Positions 41,923 through 52,766 of a stretch of 64,000 nt of DNA are shown here, one piece after another. The notes under the pieces are model-generated. The model saw nothing but the letters and a program-made list of their open reading frames with translations. It was not told the DNA's origin and ran no database searches. How positions within the stretch are numbered: the stretch's first letter is position 1; each line of letters begins with the position of its first letter. Position numbers and translations under genes: made by a program. The stretch is from the NCBI GenBank assembly GCA_003116995.1, contig BDSL01000113.1:1-64000 (forward strand). The letters are read 5' to 3'. The DNA is from Yamagishiella unicocca (lineage: Eukaryota > Chlorophyta > Chlorophyceae > Chlamydomonadales > Volvocaceae).

Positions 41923-44900
41923 CGGATGGGGGGCGGCGGAGGGGAGAGAAGAGCGGTGCCTGGCTGCCACGGTTACGACGGCGACGTCCGCGCATGGACC
42001 TCAGTGACTGTGGCTGTGCATGCTGGTGTGTCGTTATTCCTGATGTTTGCGCATCGAGGTGCATCGAGGAACCGTGCTGAGGCGACGCATTGCATATGGA
42101 CGCGTGGCCCGGGTGCCTGCGCCACCACCACCACCACCACCGCCACCAGCAAGACGTCGGGACGGGGTCACGTCGCACGTGCTGGGTCACATCGCACAGT
42201 TTACCAGCCGAAGCTTGGCAAGCAGTCCCGGCTGTGCAGGCTTGATGCGCCCTCTTTCAGCGGGACTTCTTCGCCTGGCCGCGCCGTCGGTGGCTACAAC
42301 CAGCCTTTCCTAGTCGTAAAAGTGGTGTTGTGTAAGGGCGGGCTAGGGGGAGGAGTGGCGCATCAAGATGACTTTCCGTGGGGACTCGTGGTCGGATGGC
42401 GATGGCGGCGCATGGGTGTGAGGTGACGTAACGGCGGTGGGTGTGAGGTGACGTAACGGCGGGTGGCGGCTTCTAGGGCCTTGGATGTGACGCAGGGTGA
42501 GGCCAACTTGCGCGGTCGCGAGGGCAAGTGCGCTGCAGGCCATCATGGTGCGGTGTGGTGTGTGCCCTCACACCGGTGTAGGACCAGACCGGTGTGGGTG
42601 TGTGTGAAATCCGGTGTGATGGGTCGGAGGTGGGACTGTACGCAGGACGTGGTGACGGGGGGGCTGCACAGGGACGGGGATGGCAGTCTGCGGGCTGCTG
42701 CCGCTGGAGTTGATACTGGACAGACAGACCTGGATGTTGTTGCTGCTGGCCCTAGCTAGCGATTGGGAGGGTATCGTGCAGAAACTGCATACGGTGGGCA
42801 TGTGTGTGTCTGTGGACCTCAGCCGCCAGAAGCGACGGCCAGCGACAAGGGCCTGACTGCGGTGCCCCGGCTGGTGGTCCCTGCCGCCCGACAACTCCTC
42901 ACGAACCCGGTGTAGCGGTTGCTTGACTCGCACGACTGCAGGTATGATTGTGATGTACTGTAGGTGGACGTTTGAGAAAGCCCATGTGTCCGTGTCCATA
43001 TGAGCGATGCATCTGCGGCATTTCGCACCTGCGTTACAGGCCCCTTCGTTGGTGTGTATTTCGAGAGAAGTGCTGGATTCATGTGGTTCACGGGCGTATG
43101 AGGAGTATGATTTATTGATCACGTTGCTGTGCGGCAGGCTGATTACTGAAGAGGCCGCGGATGAGCTGATGGTGTGGCCGGTTGACCTCGTTCGCGTGAG
43201 CTCACCGCTCTGTCTTGGATGGTCTGGCTACTTCCTTGCATTACGAAGATCTGGCTCCGAGTTCCGTTTCTATCGTTAGCTTGGGATTTCTTTTGTTCCC
43301 GTAAGGGGCGTCATGGGGAGGCCCATGTTGTCGGGCGTGAGGCCTAGTGTGCGCATTTCTGAACAGGCTGCAGGGTATTTGGTTATGTGCTTAACATGGC
43401 ATACTGGTTGTGATGTCGCGTTTTGGTTGTTGTTGGTAGAGTCTAAGGGCGCCTTTGTTGTTTTCAGGAGGGGTCTTCCGCCTGCTTCCGCGTGGGAGGC
43501 TATACACGTTAAATCGGCTCTCCGAGGGCGCCCCGAGCCGGCGCTCCTCCATTCTTTGTATACCATCAATTCGGCCCCACAACCACGAACTCAACGACCC
43601 TCCGCTGACTAGACGTACGACAGTACCTCACAACAGTATCAAGCGATGTGCCCGATGGTGCCGTTTGGCCTCGAACCCACTGTAACTGCGCCTCTCAAGT
43701 GTCAGACGATGTGTCCGATGGCTCTACGACGTTACGGTCCGGCGGCAGTTACTAATGCTTACGTCATCCCAAACCAGATCCGTAACTGGCTGCGCCTTCG
43801 CCTGTGCTTGACGTGTTCACATTGATGCGGCATCCAGGCGCCGTTTCCTATCCCAAACAGACTATGACGGGATGTCTCCGGAACGCAAATCTACTCGACA
43901 TCACCGACAAACTTTTCCTCCATTCCTGCACCGCCGGCACTGCTCTGCTGCACCGCCGTCTTAGCTCCGGAATGCTGAGCCCTCAACACCAAATGTCGCG
44001 CGGGCGAGATCTCTCTGGGGCCGCCGATCGTGCTGTGTGCCTCCGGGGCATTGAGGTGCCGGGACCCGCGGACGGACCACCGTTACAACAAATACATTGC
44101 CTTCCCATGGACTCTATGAATGGCAGGCACTGAACGCCACGGTTTGCCATAGGTTGAAGACGCCCCATTATCAAACACTCTCACGGCTCTCAGCGTCGAC
44201 AATCACACCGCTGACAACAAGGTGAAAGGACCCCGACACGCGCCACCGCCACACTGCACACGTACGGGGTCCATGATCGGGACAACCTAGCCCGCGTGCG
44301 GTACTCCGCACCGATACCCACCCGCCAGCGGGAACACCCCCGGCGGAGGCCGCCCCCCGCCATCGCAGAGCGCAGCTGCGTGCCTGGCGGGGGCTGTGCC
44401 TGGCGGGGCCAGCCGCTCTGGTGACGCCACCCGCAGGTGGACCAGAGCAGAGCGCTGTGCTCGCGGGCGCCCTAAGAGAGCGAACATCGGACAGGAAGAG
44501 TACAATGGCGCAGAGAAAGGGGGGGGCCAAGTGGCCTCCGTGCCGCCCCCTTAGCCAGCCCGTTGTACGGTACTAGGGAGGTCAATGTCAAAGGAGGAAA
44601 CAGCGACGGACCAACCCCGACGCGTGTTCACCGCTACCGGTACTATGATACATTTGTTGGTACACGCGAATGACGCCGTATTGTACAATAAGATTGTTTG
44701 CCAGCCACGCAAAGCCCACCACTAACTGTGCACTGTTGCCTGCCAGCCCCACCCGCCTGCCAGGAAACGCACAACGCCCCAGAAGTTAAGCGGGGCTTGC
44801 ACCCTGGGTCCACGGACTGGGGACCACACCAGGTTTTGCAACCCAACGCTGCAGCCACAGCCACCAGCTAATCGGCACATGTGCGCCGCCCTGGCTGGAC

Positions 44901-45606
44901 CCCGCCCTCACGGCAACTAGGGCACAGCATCAAGCCGCATCAGCCCGGGGCTGCAGCAGGGCCTGGCTGGTTTTCGTACACTTGTCGTACACATGTCCTA
45001 CAGCAAGGTTTGGGACACAGTCGTGCGGCCACCTCCCGCCCCCCAGCTCCTGCCACGACATCCGCTTCTGTCGGATTTATTCATCCGCCCGCACAGCACA
45101 GCACCCACCATAAGTCCACCCAACGCCAATCTCAAACGCGAGCCGCGGCCGCAAGTAAAACCCCCAACGTACCAAAGCCTGCATGAGAGCAGCAGGAAGC
45201 GCGTTCACAACAACTTTGCTGATTGGGTGCTTTGTAGAGTACCATTTACCATACATCGACGCGAAAATGCGCCCCATTGCAGTACAACGCATCCACGACA
45301 CTCAATGCCGCGTGGCCTCGCCGCCGCACCACTCCAGGGGAGTGATACTCATTACCATAACGCCTCATGCCGTAACGCCACTGCTGCGATGAGCCCAGCC
45401 TGGGGTTGGAAACCGACCCACCGCCGAAACCGACCCACCGCGGAAACCGACGCGCGGCGGCGCTTACGGCCGTCACAGCGACAGCGCCGCAGCGCCGCCG
45501 TCGGGCGGTCACGGTTGCGGGGTACGGGGTGCTAGCTAGGGGGGATTAGGGGTTACGGCGCCGCCGCCAAGCCAGGGCCAGCCCCAGCAGGCCGGTGGCG
45601 GTGCCG
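41923..45606. other. Intergenic, no confident gene
   Basis: No domain was recognised. A plus-strand frame at 43,007-43,279 (ITEEAADELMVWPVDLVRVS) and one at 43,313-43,612 (AAGYLVMCLTWHTGCDVAFW) look mildly protein-like. At 43,640-43,735 a block with CGATGTGCCCGATGG is doubled and resembles the 14.05/14.55-kb motif. AACCGACCCACCGC is repeated about 3 times near 45,411-45,452. Confidence 0.4.
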
Positions 45607-48600
45607 TTAGTCTACAATGGCGGGGCGTGCGGGGTGCTGCTCGCACGCCCGCGACACGAACGACGGCAGCCGGATGCCGCCGTCGCCACCCGGAGGAGCC
45701 GGAGGGGCGTGGGGGCGGTAGTCGGACAGCGCGGGCGCGGAGGCGGCGGAGGGAAGCGCCAGCAGCTGGGGCGGCTGGGGCGGGGCGCCCTGCGGCTGCT
45801 GCTGCAGCTGGCGGTGCAGTGGGGCGCTGTGTGCCCGGCTGTGCACCAGGCGGCGGCGGCACTCGAACCGGTGCAGCAGCGCCTGAGAGGGGCAGGGGGG
45901 GTAGAAACGCGTGCAGGGGTAGGGTGTGTGTTTGGGGGAAGGGGCGGGAGGGGCAAGAACACAGCGTGTGAGGCGAGGTGGCTCTCGTCACCACGAGGCG
46001 GTACACGGGGTACCGCCTGCTAAGGATTAACAGACTCGCGCTGGCAGGGGGCCAAGCCGGCGAGAACTCGGGTATGGCGATACTGGCAGGACGAGCCGCT
46101 CTGGGGTCTTGTGGGGCGGGTGGCCGGGAGCCAAATGCGGCTCACTCCGCAGTGTTCGCAGCCTCACGCCCGCTACGGCACTGAGGCACAGCCCCCCAGA
46201 CCTCCTCCCCCGCGGGGCGCTCCTCGTACCTTGATGCCCTCGTACAGCATGGCGGCGGCCGGTGGCGGCGGCACCGCTGCCTCCAGCAGCAGCTGCCGGG
46301 GGGTGACCGGGTAGCCGTAGAAGTCCAGGTTGACCTGGGGCGGAGGGAGTACGGCGGAGCGGGGGGTTGATGGCGGGGTGGCGGGGGAAAGCCCGTGGAC
46401 TAGGAAGCCGAATAGGAAACCGTGTGATACACAGGTTTGGAGGTTCATGGGGTTCGAAGTGGAGTAGGGTGTGTGGTGGCGGGGATGTGGGGGCGGAGTG
46501 GTGGGTGGTGGCAGAGTGGTGGGGGCGGAGGGCAGTAGGGCGGAAGGGGGGGATGATGGCGGAGTGGTGGGGGCGGAGGGGCGAGCACTGCAGTGGGGTA
46601 CTCCTGACCAGACCCCACCCCGCACACCTCCTGACCGCATCACCAACACGGCATTGCGGCTTGCCATCCCAAACATGCTGCGAACACAAGCATGTCAGTC
46701 ATGACAAGTCTCTCGCCCCCCCCCTCCCCCCTCCTTGCCTCCCCCCTCCCCGCCTCCTTGCCACCCCCCCCCCGCCCCCCTCCTTGCCCCCCCCGCCCCC
46801 CTCCTTGCCTCCCCCGCCCCCCTCCTTGCCTCCCCCCGCCCCCCTCCTTGCCTCCCCCGCCCCCCTCCTTGCCTCCCCACTCCCCCCTCCTTGCCTCCCC
46901 CGCCCCCCTCCTTGCCTCCCCCGCCCCCTCCTTGCCTCCCCCCGCCCCCCTCCTTGCCTCCCTCCGCCCCTCTCCTTGCCTCCCCCCGCCCCCCTCCTTG
47001 CCTCCCCCCTCCCCCCTCCTTGCCTCCCCCCGCCCCCCTCCTTGCCTCCCCCCGCCCCCCTCCTTGCCTCCCCCGCCCCCCTCCTTGCCTCCCCCCGCCC
47101 CCCTCCTTGCCTCCCCCGCCCCCCTCCTTGCCTCCCCCGCCCCCTCCCCGCCTCCCCCCTCCTCGTCTCCCCCTCCTCGCCTCCCCCCCCCGCCCCACCT
47201 GCGTCCGCACACACAGCAGCGAGCTCTCCACCGACAGCCCCACGAAGGCGCCCTTGCTGCAACTGTAGCCGTACGCCGCAGCAGTGCCAGTGGTGTTGAG
47301 CACCAGCGACGCGTCCGCGTGCCGACCCACGGGTCCCACCGCCAGCGAGGCTGCGCCGCCCACCACCACGCCCGTCCCCATGCCTCCGCACAGCCCCGAC
47401 AGCGCCTCCCGGCTCCGCAGCACCAGCAGCACATCCGCCAGCTGCCCGCCCAGCTGCAGGCCCCAGCCCAGGCCGGCGGCGGAGATGGCGCAGGGGGCCG
47501 ACCAGCCGCCGGGGGTGCGAGCCACCACCAGTCCTGCAGCAGGTTGGGCGGGGAGGGTGAGGTGAGCTGGGCTAGCTGAGCAGCAAGGGTCGCGCCCTCA
47601 GGCCGGGAGGTCACCCGACGTCATCGCGGTCCACAGGAAGCTGGGACGCGGGGTCACGTAGGAGCCGCGTTTCCGAGGAACAACCAACGAATAAAGCAGA
47701 CCCGATGTACAACAAACGCCGTTCAGTCGACGAAGGTAAGGCATGGCGTTGTCCCGTTACTAACAACGCTTCCCACCGCAACGTTTCGACAACTAATTTT
47801 CCTCGCGAACCCGAGCCCCCTTCCTTCGCCGCACTTTAGCCGCTGTCACAGCACCAATTCTTTCCTACAGTCTATGTTCAATTCGCCTTTCCGTTCCGAT
47901 TCAACAGCGCCTCCCTCCGTTTCGTCGCCGACTGTCGCTTCTTGGACCACCATCCTCATCGCCTGTGGTTCGCCGGCCGTGGATTCGCGGATACGTTTTT
48001 ATCCCCCTCCTTCGCCGCACCCACTCGCCTGCAAGAGCGCCCCTCCCCAGGTCGGATCCGAGCTACCGGCCCCCACCTGCCAGCAGCGACCCATTACTGC
48101 CAGCAGCGACCCACCACCACCACGCCCGCCGGTCGACACTGTCGATCCACCGGTCTCATCAACAACGGCCACCGCCTGCCCACCCGCCGTGGCCTCCGTC
48201 CCCGCCCCGCACTCCCCGCCAACAGCCCCCCCCACCTGTCCCGAACGAAAACGACCAGCCGGCGCCCACCCGCGCCACCGTCAGCAGCGCCAGGCCGGCA
48301 GCGCCTTGGAGGGCCGCCGTGGGCAGTCCGGCCTCGGGCTGCATGTGCACGGTCTGAGAGGGGGAGGCGGGAGGGTGGGGGGCGGGGGCCGGGGGTTCAC
48401 CGACAGGCAGGGGTTGCAGCCAGGAAGGTTTCAGGGCAACTGGCAGCTGCCGCGTACACACGGGTTTCCCTCACCACCCAGATCCTGCCGGGGTGCCCCC
48501 CCCCCTTCTGCCCCCACCTTGACGAACGTCGACAGCATGTTCGCCGCCTTGAAGATGTCCTCCCCCAGCGTGCCGGTCCAGGGGTTGTTGAGCCAGGCGC

Positions 48601-49791
48601 GCAGGCTGATGGCGTCGGGCGAGTCCTGCACCGGCGGCTGTGCGGCCGCCGCCAGGGTGCCGGCCAGCAGCTGCTGGTGCGGCGCCAGGGCGCTGGAGCA
48701 CAGCTCGCACACACGTTGCGGGGTCCTGGGGGGGGGAGAGGGGGGGAGGGGGGAAGCAACGGATGGGAAATACCGAGGAATGGGGGCGGACGGGGTCGAG
48801 GGGGAGTGGACGGCTACAAACCTGGGGTCAGAACGGAGGTGTGGGCTGCTGTGACAGGGGTGAGGACGGGGTGAGAAAAGGAGCGACCGCCAGCTCCCCA
48901 GACAGACCTCGGCCCCGAGAGCCCCATCCCTCCCGCACGAGGGCCCCGGCGCCAGTCCGACGCAAAGTCAGCTGCAGTGTCGTACCTGACGCCGTACTTG
49001 GGCGGCAGCAGCGCCCTCTTGTGGCAGCAGGCGCTGCAGAAGATCTTGCCGCAGAGGCGGCAGTGGTGGCGCAGGCGCGTGAAGGGGCGGAAGGGCAGGT
49101 GGCAGCTGAGGCAGTCGGTCGCGTGGCTGTCAGGCAGCCACAGAGGCGGCTCCAGGGAGAGCACGCTGACGCCGCCGCCGCCGCCCCGCACCGCCCCCGC
49201 CATCACGCCGCCGCTGCTGCCAAGCGGGTCCCACGAGACCAAGGAGCCGCCGCCGCCGCGCAGCTGGCCAGGACCGGCGCCGCTGCCGGACGCACCCCCG
49301 CTGCCTGTGCCGCCGGCACCGGCGCCGTTGTGGTGGTCGTGAAACGCCGGCGCTGAGGGCGAGGCCCAGTCGTCCAAGTCGTCCAGGCCGCCACCCAGGC
49401 CGCCGGAGCTGCCGTCGCTGTGGCGCCGCCGCTGCCCCGCTGCCAGCGGGTCACACGTCATGATGTCGTGCAGGTCCTCCAGCGCATTCGGGTTCCCGCC
49501 GCCGCCGCCGCCGAATCCGAGGTTGCTTAGGTCCAGGCCCAGACCGCTGAGCCCCAGGCTCAACCCAAAGCCGCCCAGGCCCTGTGCTGGGGCGGCCGAG
49601 GCAGGGGCGTCCCCACTGCTGCCGCCGGCGCTGCGGGCTGGCCTCGTCATGGCATCCCCGGCTGCTGCGGCTGCTGCTGCCGCCTTCTTGTGTCCGCGAA
49701 TGAGCTCGGCGGCGTAGCTGTCCGCCGTCAGCTGCTGCGTGGGGAAGGCCTCCCATCCGTCCTGCTGTGCAGATTCATCCACGAAGAGCAT
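45607..49791 (-). CDS. FYVE-SYLF protein, CFS1-like (6 exons, 615 aa)
   Basis: Exons (minus): 49,791-48,986, 48,725-48,518, 48,353-48,236, 47,533-47,199, 46,334-46,230 and 45,882-45,607. All introns are GT-AG and all phases match. The N-terminal 217 residues are Gly/Ala-rich and disordered. The FYVE finger (about 218-278) has WLPD, LRHHCR and RVC, the three signatures for binding phosphatidylinositol 3-phosphate, plus four Cys pairs. Helical text [20 protein letters not shown] leads into a SYLF (DUF500/Ysc84) lipid-binding domain (about 310-525) with [33 protein letters not shown] and [15 protein letters not shown]. This order matches plant CFS1, an endosomal/autophagy protein. The C-terminal 90 residues are Pro/Gln-rich. 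An acceptor-like CCACAG upstream of the ATG (in-frame DLIRLAT before M) leaves open an additional 5' exon. Confidence 0.88.
46710..47195. repeat. CCCCCCGCCCCCCTCCTTGCCTC minisatellite in FYVE-SYLF intron
   Basis: About 22-bp units ending CTCCTTGCCTC are repeated about 20 times within the intron between exons 4 and 5 (47,198-46,335). The transcribed strand order makes the pre-mRNA G-rich, with GGGGG runs in each unit. All the long open frames here on both strands are compositional. Confidence 0.92.
47534..48235. other. Longest simple intron (3) of the FYVE-SYLF gene
   Basis: The stretch 47,870-48,200 carries protein-like plus-strand text in more than one frame ([20 protein letters not shown]). 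It may be a decayed insertion, opposite in direction to the gene. No family was recognised. Confidence 0.3.
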
Positions 49792-50183
49792 GGTGGCGAG
49801 ACGGATGAGGTCCTGTGGTGATGAGGCGGAGGCGGGGAGGCACAGAGCGGGAGCCGCGGAAGAGTGAGGGGCACGGAGAGTGGCAAGGAGCGCGGTATGC
49901 TCGCTTTAAGGGGCGCTAAATGTCTGGGCGAGGGGAGTGTTCACCAGGCCGCGCCGTGAACGGTAACTTGCACAGGTCCGGCAGTTGGCGTTCGCGTGTC
50001 TCGTTCACGACAGCCGAAGGATGAGGCGCCCCTGCGAGCTAAAGCCTTTCGCCCGGAAAGCATGCGAAACATAGGTGCCCTTCCGAGTCGCACTGTCCCC
50101 CAAACAGTACTTGAAATGATACACATCGTTGCACGCGTGGTAGCCGCAGGGATGTCCGTATTGAAGCTGAGCTTTCAAGTGCG

Positions 50184-50609
50184 TTAGAAATACATTATGC
50201 AACTTGTCAACGGACGCGTAGACCGCGTGTGCACGCCTTCCAACACTGCGAGCCCAGGAGTCCTTCGTGTTGCGCAGGCGGCACCCAATAATGGCTGGTT
50301 ACGAACCTCCAGTTCATGGTTACACGACAGCTTCAGCTCCCGGCCAAAGCCTGCTCGGCAGAGAGGACATTGTGCATTTCGCTGCTGCACCAGCTGAAAG
50401 CAATCCAAGCAGCCGTTATGACCTGCAAAAATAAGTCGAAAACGAGCTGTCTGAGGACGCCTGACCAAGAAGAATTCGGTGGGAGCGTCCCAGTCGGCAA
50501 GAAACGCACCGCAAGGCAGCGTGGCCGGGCCGCCCCAGCGCCCAAGCGTCTCACAGCAAACCGGGCACAGCGGCAGCTCAGCTGCTGCCGCTGCGCCTCC
50601 GGCGGTCAT
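50184..50609 (-). CDS. Small RING-finger protein (2 exons, 112 aa)
   Basis: Exons are 50,609-50,510 and 50,422-50,184, with an 87-nt GT-AG intron. The unspliced frame stays open because the intron is a multiple of three, but splicing restores the RING spacing. ATG at 50,609 is followed by an Ala-rich leader and then CPVC, LPCGH, CLDC and CPLC, a complete C3HC4 RING (about residues 15-55). RING fingers recruit E2 enzymes for ubiquitin transfer. No transmembrane or substrate-binding part is present. The C-terminus (after LLGAACATRRTPG) is unstructured. Such small RING proteins are numerous in volvocine algae. The assignment of E3 activity is by family only. The gene lies upstream of, and on the same strand as, the FYVE-SYLF gene, about 0.4 kb from its start. 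Confidence 0.75.
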   Translation of the reverse strand: MTAGGAAAAAELPLCPVCCETLGRWGGPATLPCGAFLADWDAPTEFFLVRRPQTARFRLIFAGHNGCLDCFQLVQQRNAQCPLCRAGFGRELKLSCNHELEVRNQPLLGAACATRRTPGLAVLEGVHTRSTRPLTSCIMYF

Positions 50610-51471
50610 CGAGCTGGGGGCGCTGTCTCAGGAGCGCCAGGCCAACGTGGAAGCTACAGCGAACAAATGCACTGGGTTCTTAGGGCAGAAATTAGCTTGA
50701 AAAGTTCATACAGATGCCTGTTTTTCGAAAGCCAACGCCTTGGACGAACAGATGATAGTTCACTGCTAGGGCTTTCCAACATCTCGTACGGAAGTGCAAC
50801 TTAAGCCGTTTTGCAGATTGCTCACACTCAACTGCATTAGATAATATGTATGAGGTTCCATAGTTGGTAAGGTCCTCGGTGCAGGTAGGCCCTCGAAAGG
50901 CCCAAGGGTCAGCTGCAAACTCCCAATCACCGTTGTCAGCACATGTTCAGTTACTGTCTTTGAAGCAATTATATCATGACTGAAGCAATTATAATATGAT
51001 TGATTGTTAATGTTGGATTGCTCATGGTGGTGAAGCCAGGGCCTATGCGCTAGGTCGACAGCGTGACGAGTGTGTGACGACACCTGGTGACGCGGCTAGC
51101 CATGTCGCATGCGGCGCGCACGGTTTGCCGCTGATGTTTTCACTGTGAATAGTTTGGTTGCATCTCGCAGCAGAGGCATGAGCAGTCGGAGCAGCCTGCG
51201 GATGTAAACCCGGTGGCTGCAAACCCATGTGCCTAACGCCAGCACTTTCCGGCGCCAGTGGGTCCGAATCAATGTTTGGATTGCGCGGAGCCACAGCATT
51301 GCTTGCAGTGCGACGTCTAGCTGGGCTGGTGAAGCCTGCGAACAGGGGCTTGGCCACCGGCCTGGCAGGCGTGCGAGTGTACGACGACGTACGCCATAAT
51401 GAGTAAGTTGGTGATGACTGGTGGGATTTTGGTGGCGCGAAGTAAGCTGGCGACAATGGCATGCGGCTAGT

Positions 51472-51779
51472 TGGACTCGAACGTCGTGCTCTTTGAGCTG
51501 GACGCTTCCCTCGTCAGGCTTGTTCAGCGGTTGTGCGAGACTCCAGAGGCTCGCTCGCGCAGGGCCGTCGCGCAGTCGCTTACCGAATGCGCCGGCGCCC
51601 GACTACTGGATAAGCGACGCCTGAGGGCTGGGCTTCCAACGCGATCATATATTGACTTCAAGTTGGTAGAGTTAGACGATGTGCTGACCGTCGGCGGGTA
51701 CGCCACCAGTGAGACGGTAGCAACACGCTGGCTCTTTCTACAGTCGTCGCCACCGCAGACCATAAGGGACCATCATTAA
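51472..51779 (+). pseudogene. Possible last exon of an unrecognised gene
   Basis: After GCGGCTAG the frame reads LDSNVVLFELDASLVRLVQR, then LCETPEARSRRAVAQSLTEC and onward to TRWLFLQSSPPQTIRDHH and stop. The text is convincing as protein (about 100 residues, balanced composition) with no Met near the start, so it would be an internal or final exon. No upstream exon could be placed. Confidence 0.35.
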
Positions 51780-51814
51780 TCTGTGGGCGGCGGTCGCAGC
51801 TCTGAAGCCGCCAG

Positions 51815-52060
51815 TTATCCTGAGCATCGCGTGATTGAAGGCCGAGCATCGCGTGGAAGGTGTAAGGTTTGTATCACGGCTGCCGCAACCTGCCGCTTCC
51901 GTCCCACGGACACAGAACGCCCCACCAATCCGCTTGCACCCGAACCTGACGCGACTCCCTTTGTCCCGCACGCGGCAAACGTCGTCACCTCCGCCGCGAG
52001 GTCCATGAGGTGAGCCAGGAACGCCTTCAGGTCCGTCCACTCCAGAACAAGGCCGTGGGG
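51815..52060 (-). pseudogene. Helical coding relic, family unknown
   Basis: The minus strand reads LVLEWTDLKAFLAHLMDLAA, then EVTTFAACGTKGVAS, and is open to 51,815. The protein-like part is about 40 residues and then becomes Ser/Gly-rich. A transposable-element origin is possible. Confidence 0.3.
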
Positions 52061-52766
52061 TGTCCATGGGTGTCCCCATCAGCCCGTACTTTCGCGTTTG
52101 TTCTGCGAGGCTTGACGCGAACCCGCAACCCAACTTGGATGAGAGCTGCGGTACACCCCACCTGGCGTTCCTATTAAGCACACGCACACACACGCGCAAG
52201 GGGTCCTGTCTTCCCACTTCCCCACCAGCTACTCGCATATTCACTCTCGCCTGTTGCCCCTTGCGGCGGCTGGACCTGCCCGACTTGTGCTTGTGTGTTG
52301 CACCCCTTTGGAACTGCCGGCAGCAAGGTTGCGCACCCCACTGCATACTTGACTGAGCCGACCGGACCTCTACCCATAGTTAGGTTACGCATCCCGCGAC
52401 ACATTTAATTAACTTGGATATAGGAGTGTACCTGAATACAAGGGGCAGGACGACACATTCAGGATTCACCCTATGGATATCGGACACCACCGGGATACTT
52501 GCATATATGAACTGGTATCTACATACTATTATAAAATGCCTGTATATTGTACGCCATTCACATGTGACGCGAGACGAAGCTCAATCCCATGCCTTACTGT
52601 ACTGGGTTCATTTCGCATCCCGAACGTTGCTTAGACAACGCGAAATGAGATTTTTTATAAACATATTAATGTGCTATCTACAGCAAGCTCTCTCCGCACC
52701 ACAAAGGACAATGTCAGGACATCTGCTTTAGCCCTGTCGGTCCCTGCTGCCTGATCTGCTGTCGCG

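Larger units (their letters stand above)
50610..52766. other. Intergenic with two coding relics
   Basis: Apart from the two relics listed separately, nothing is recognised. The part near 50,900-51,030 and 52,400-52,730 is AT-rich. Confidence 0.4.

Noticed and set aside
46640..47614. Overlapping long open frames of Gly/Lys/Glu-rich or Pro/Ser-rich text on both strands
   Set aside because: They run across the 22-bp intronic minisatellite, and the composition explains them. The true exon (47,533-47,199) is a small part with SYLF homology.
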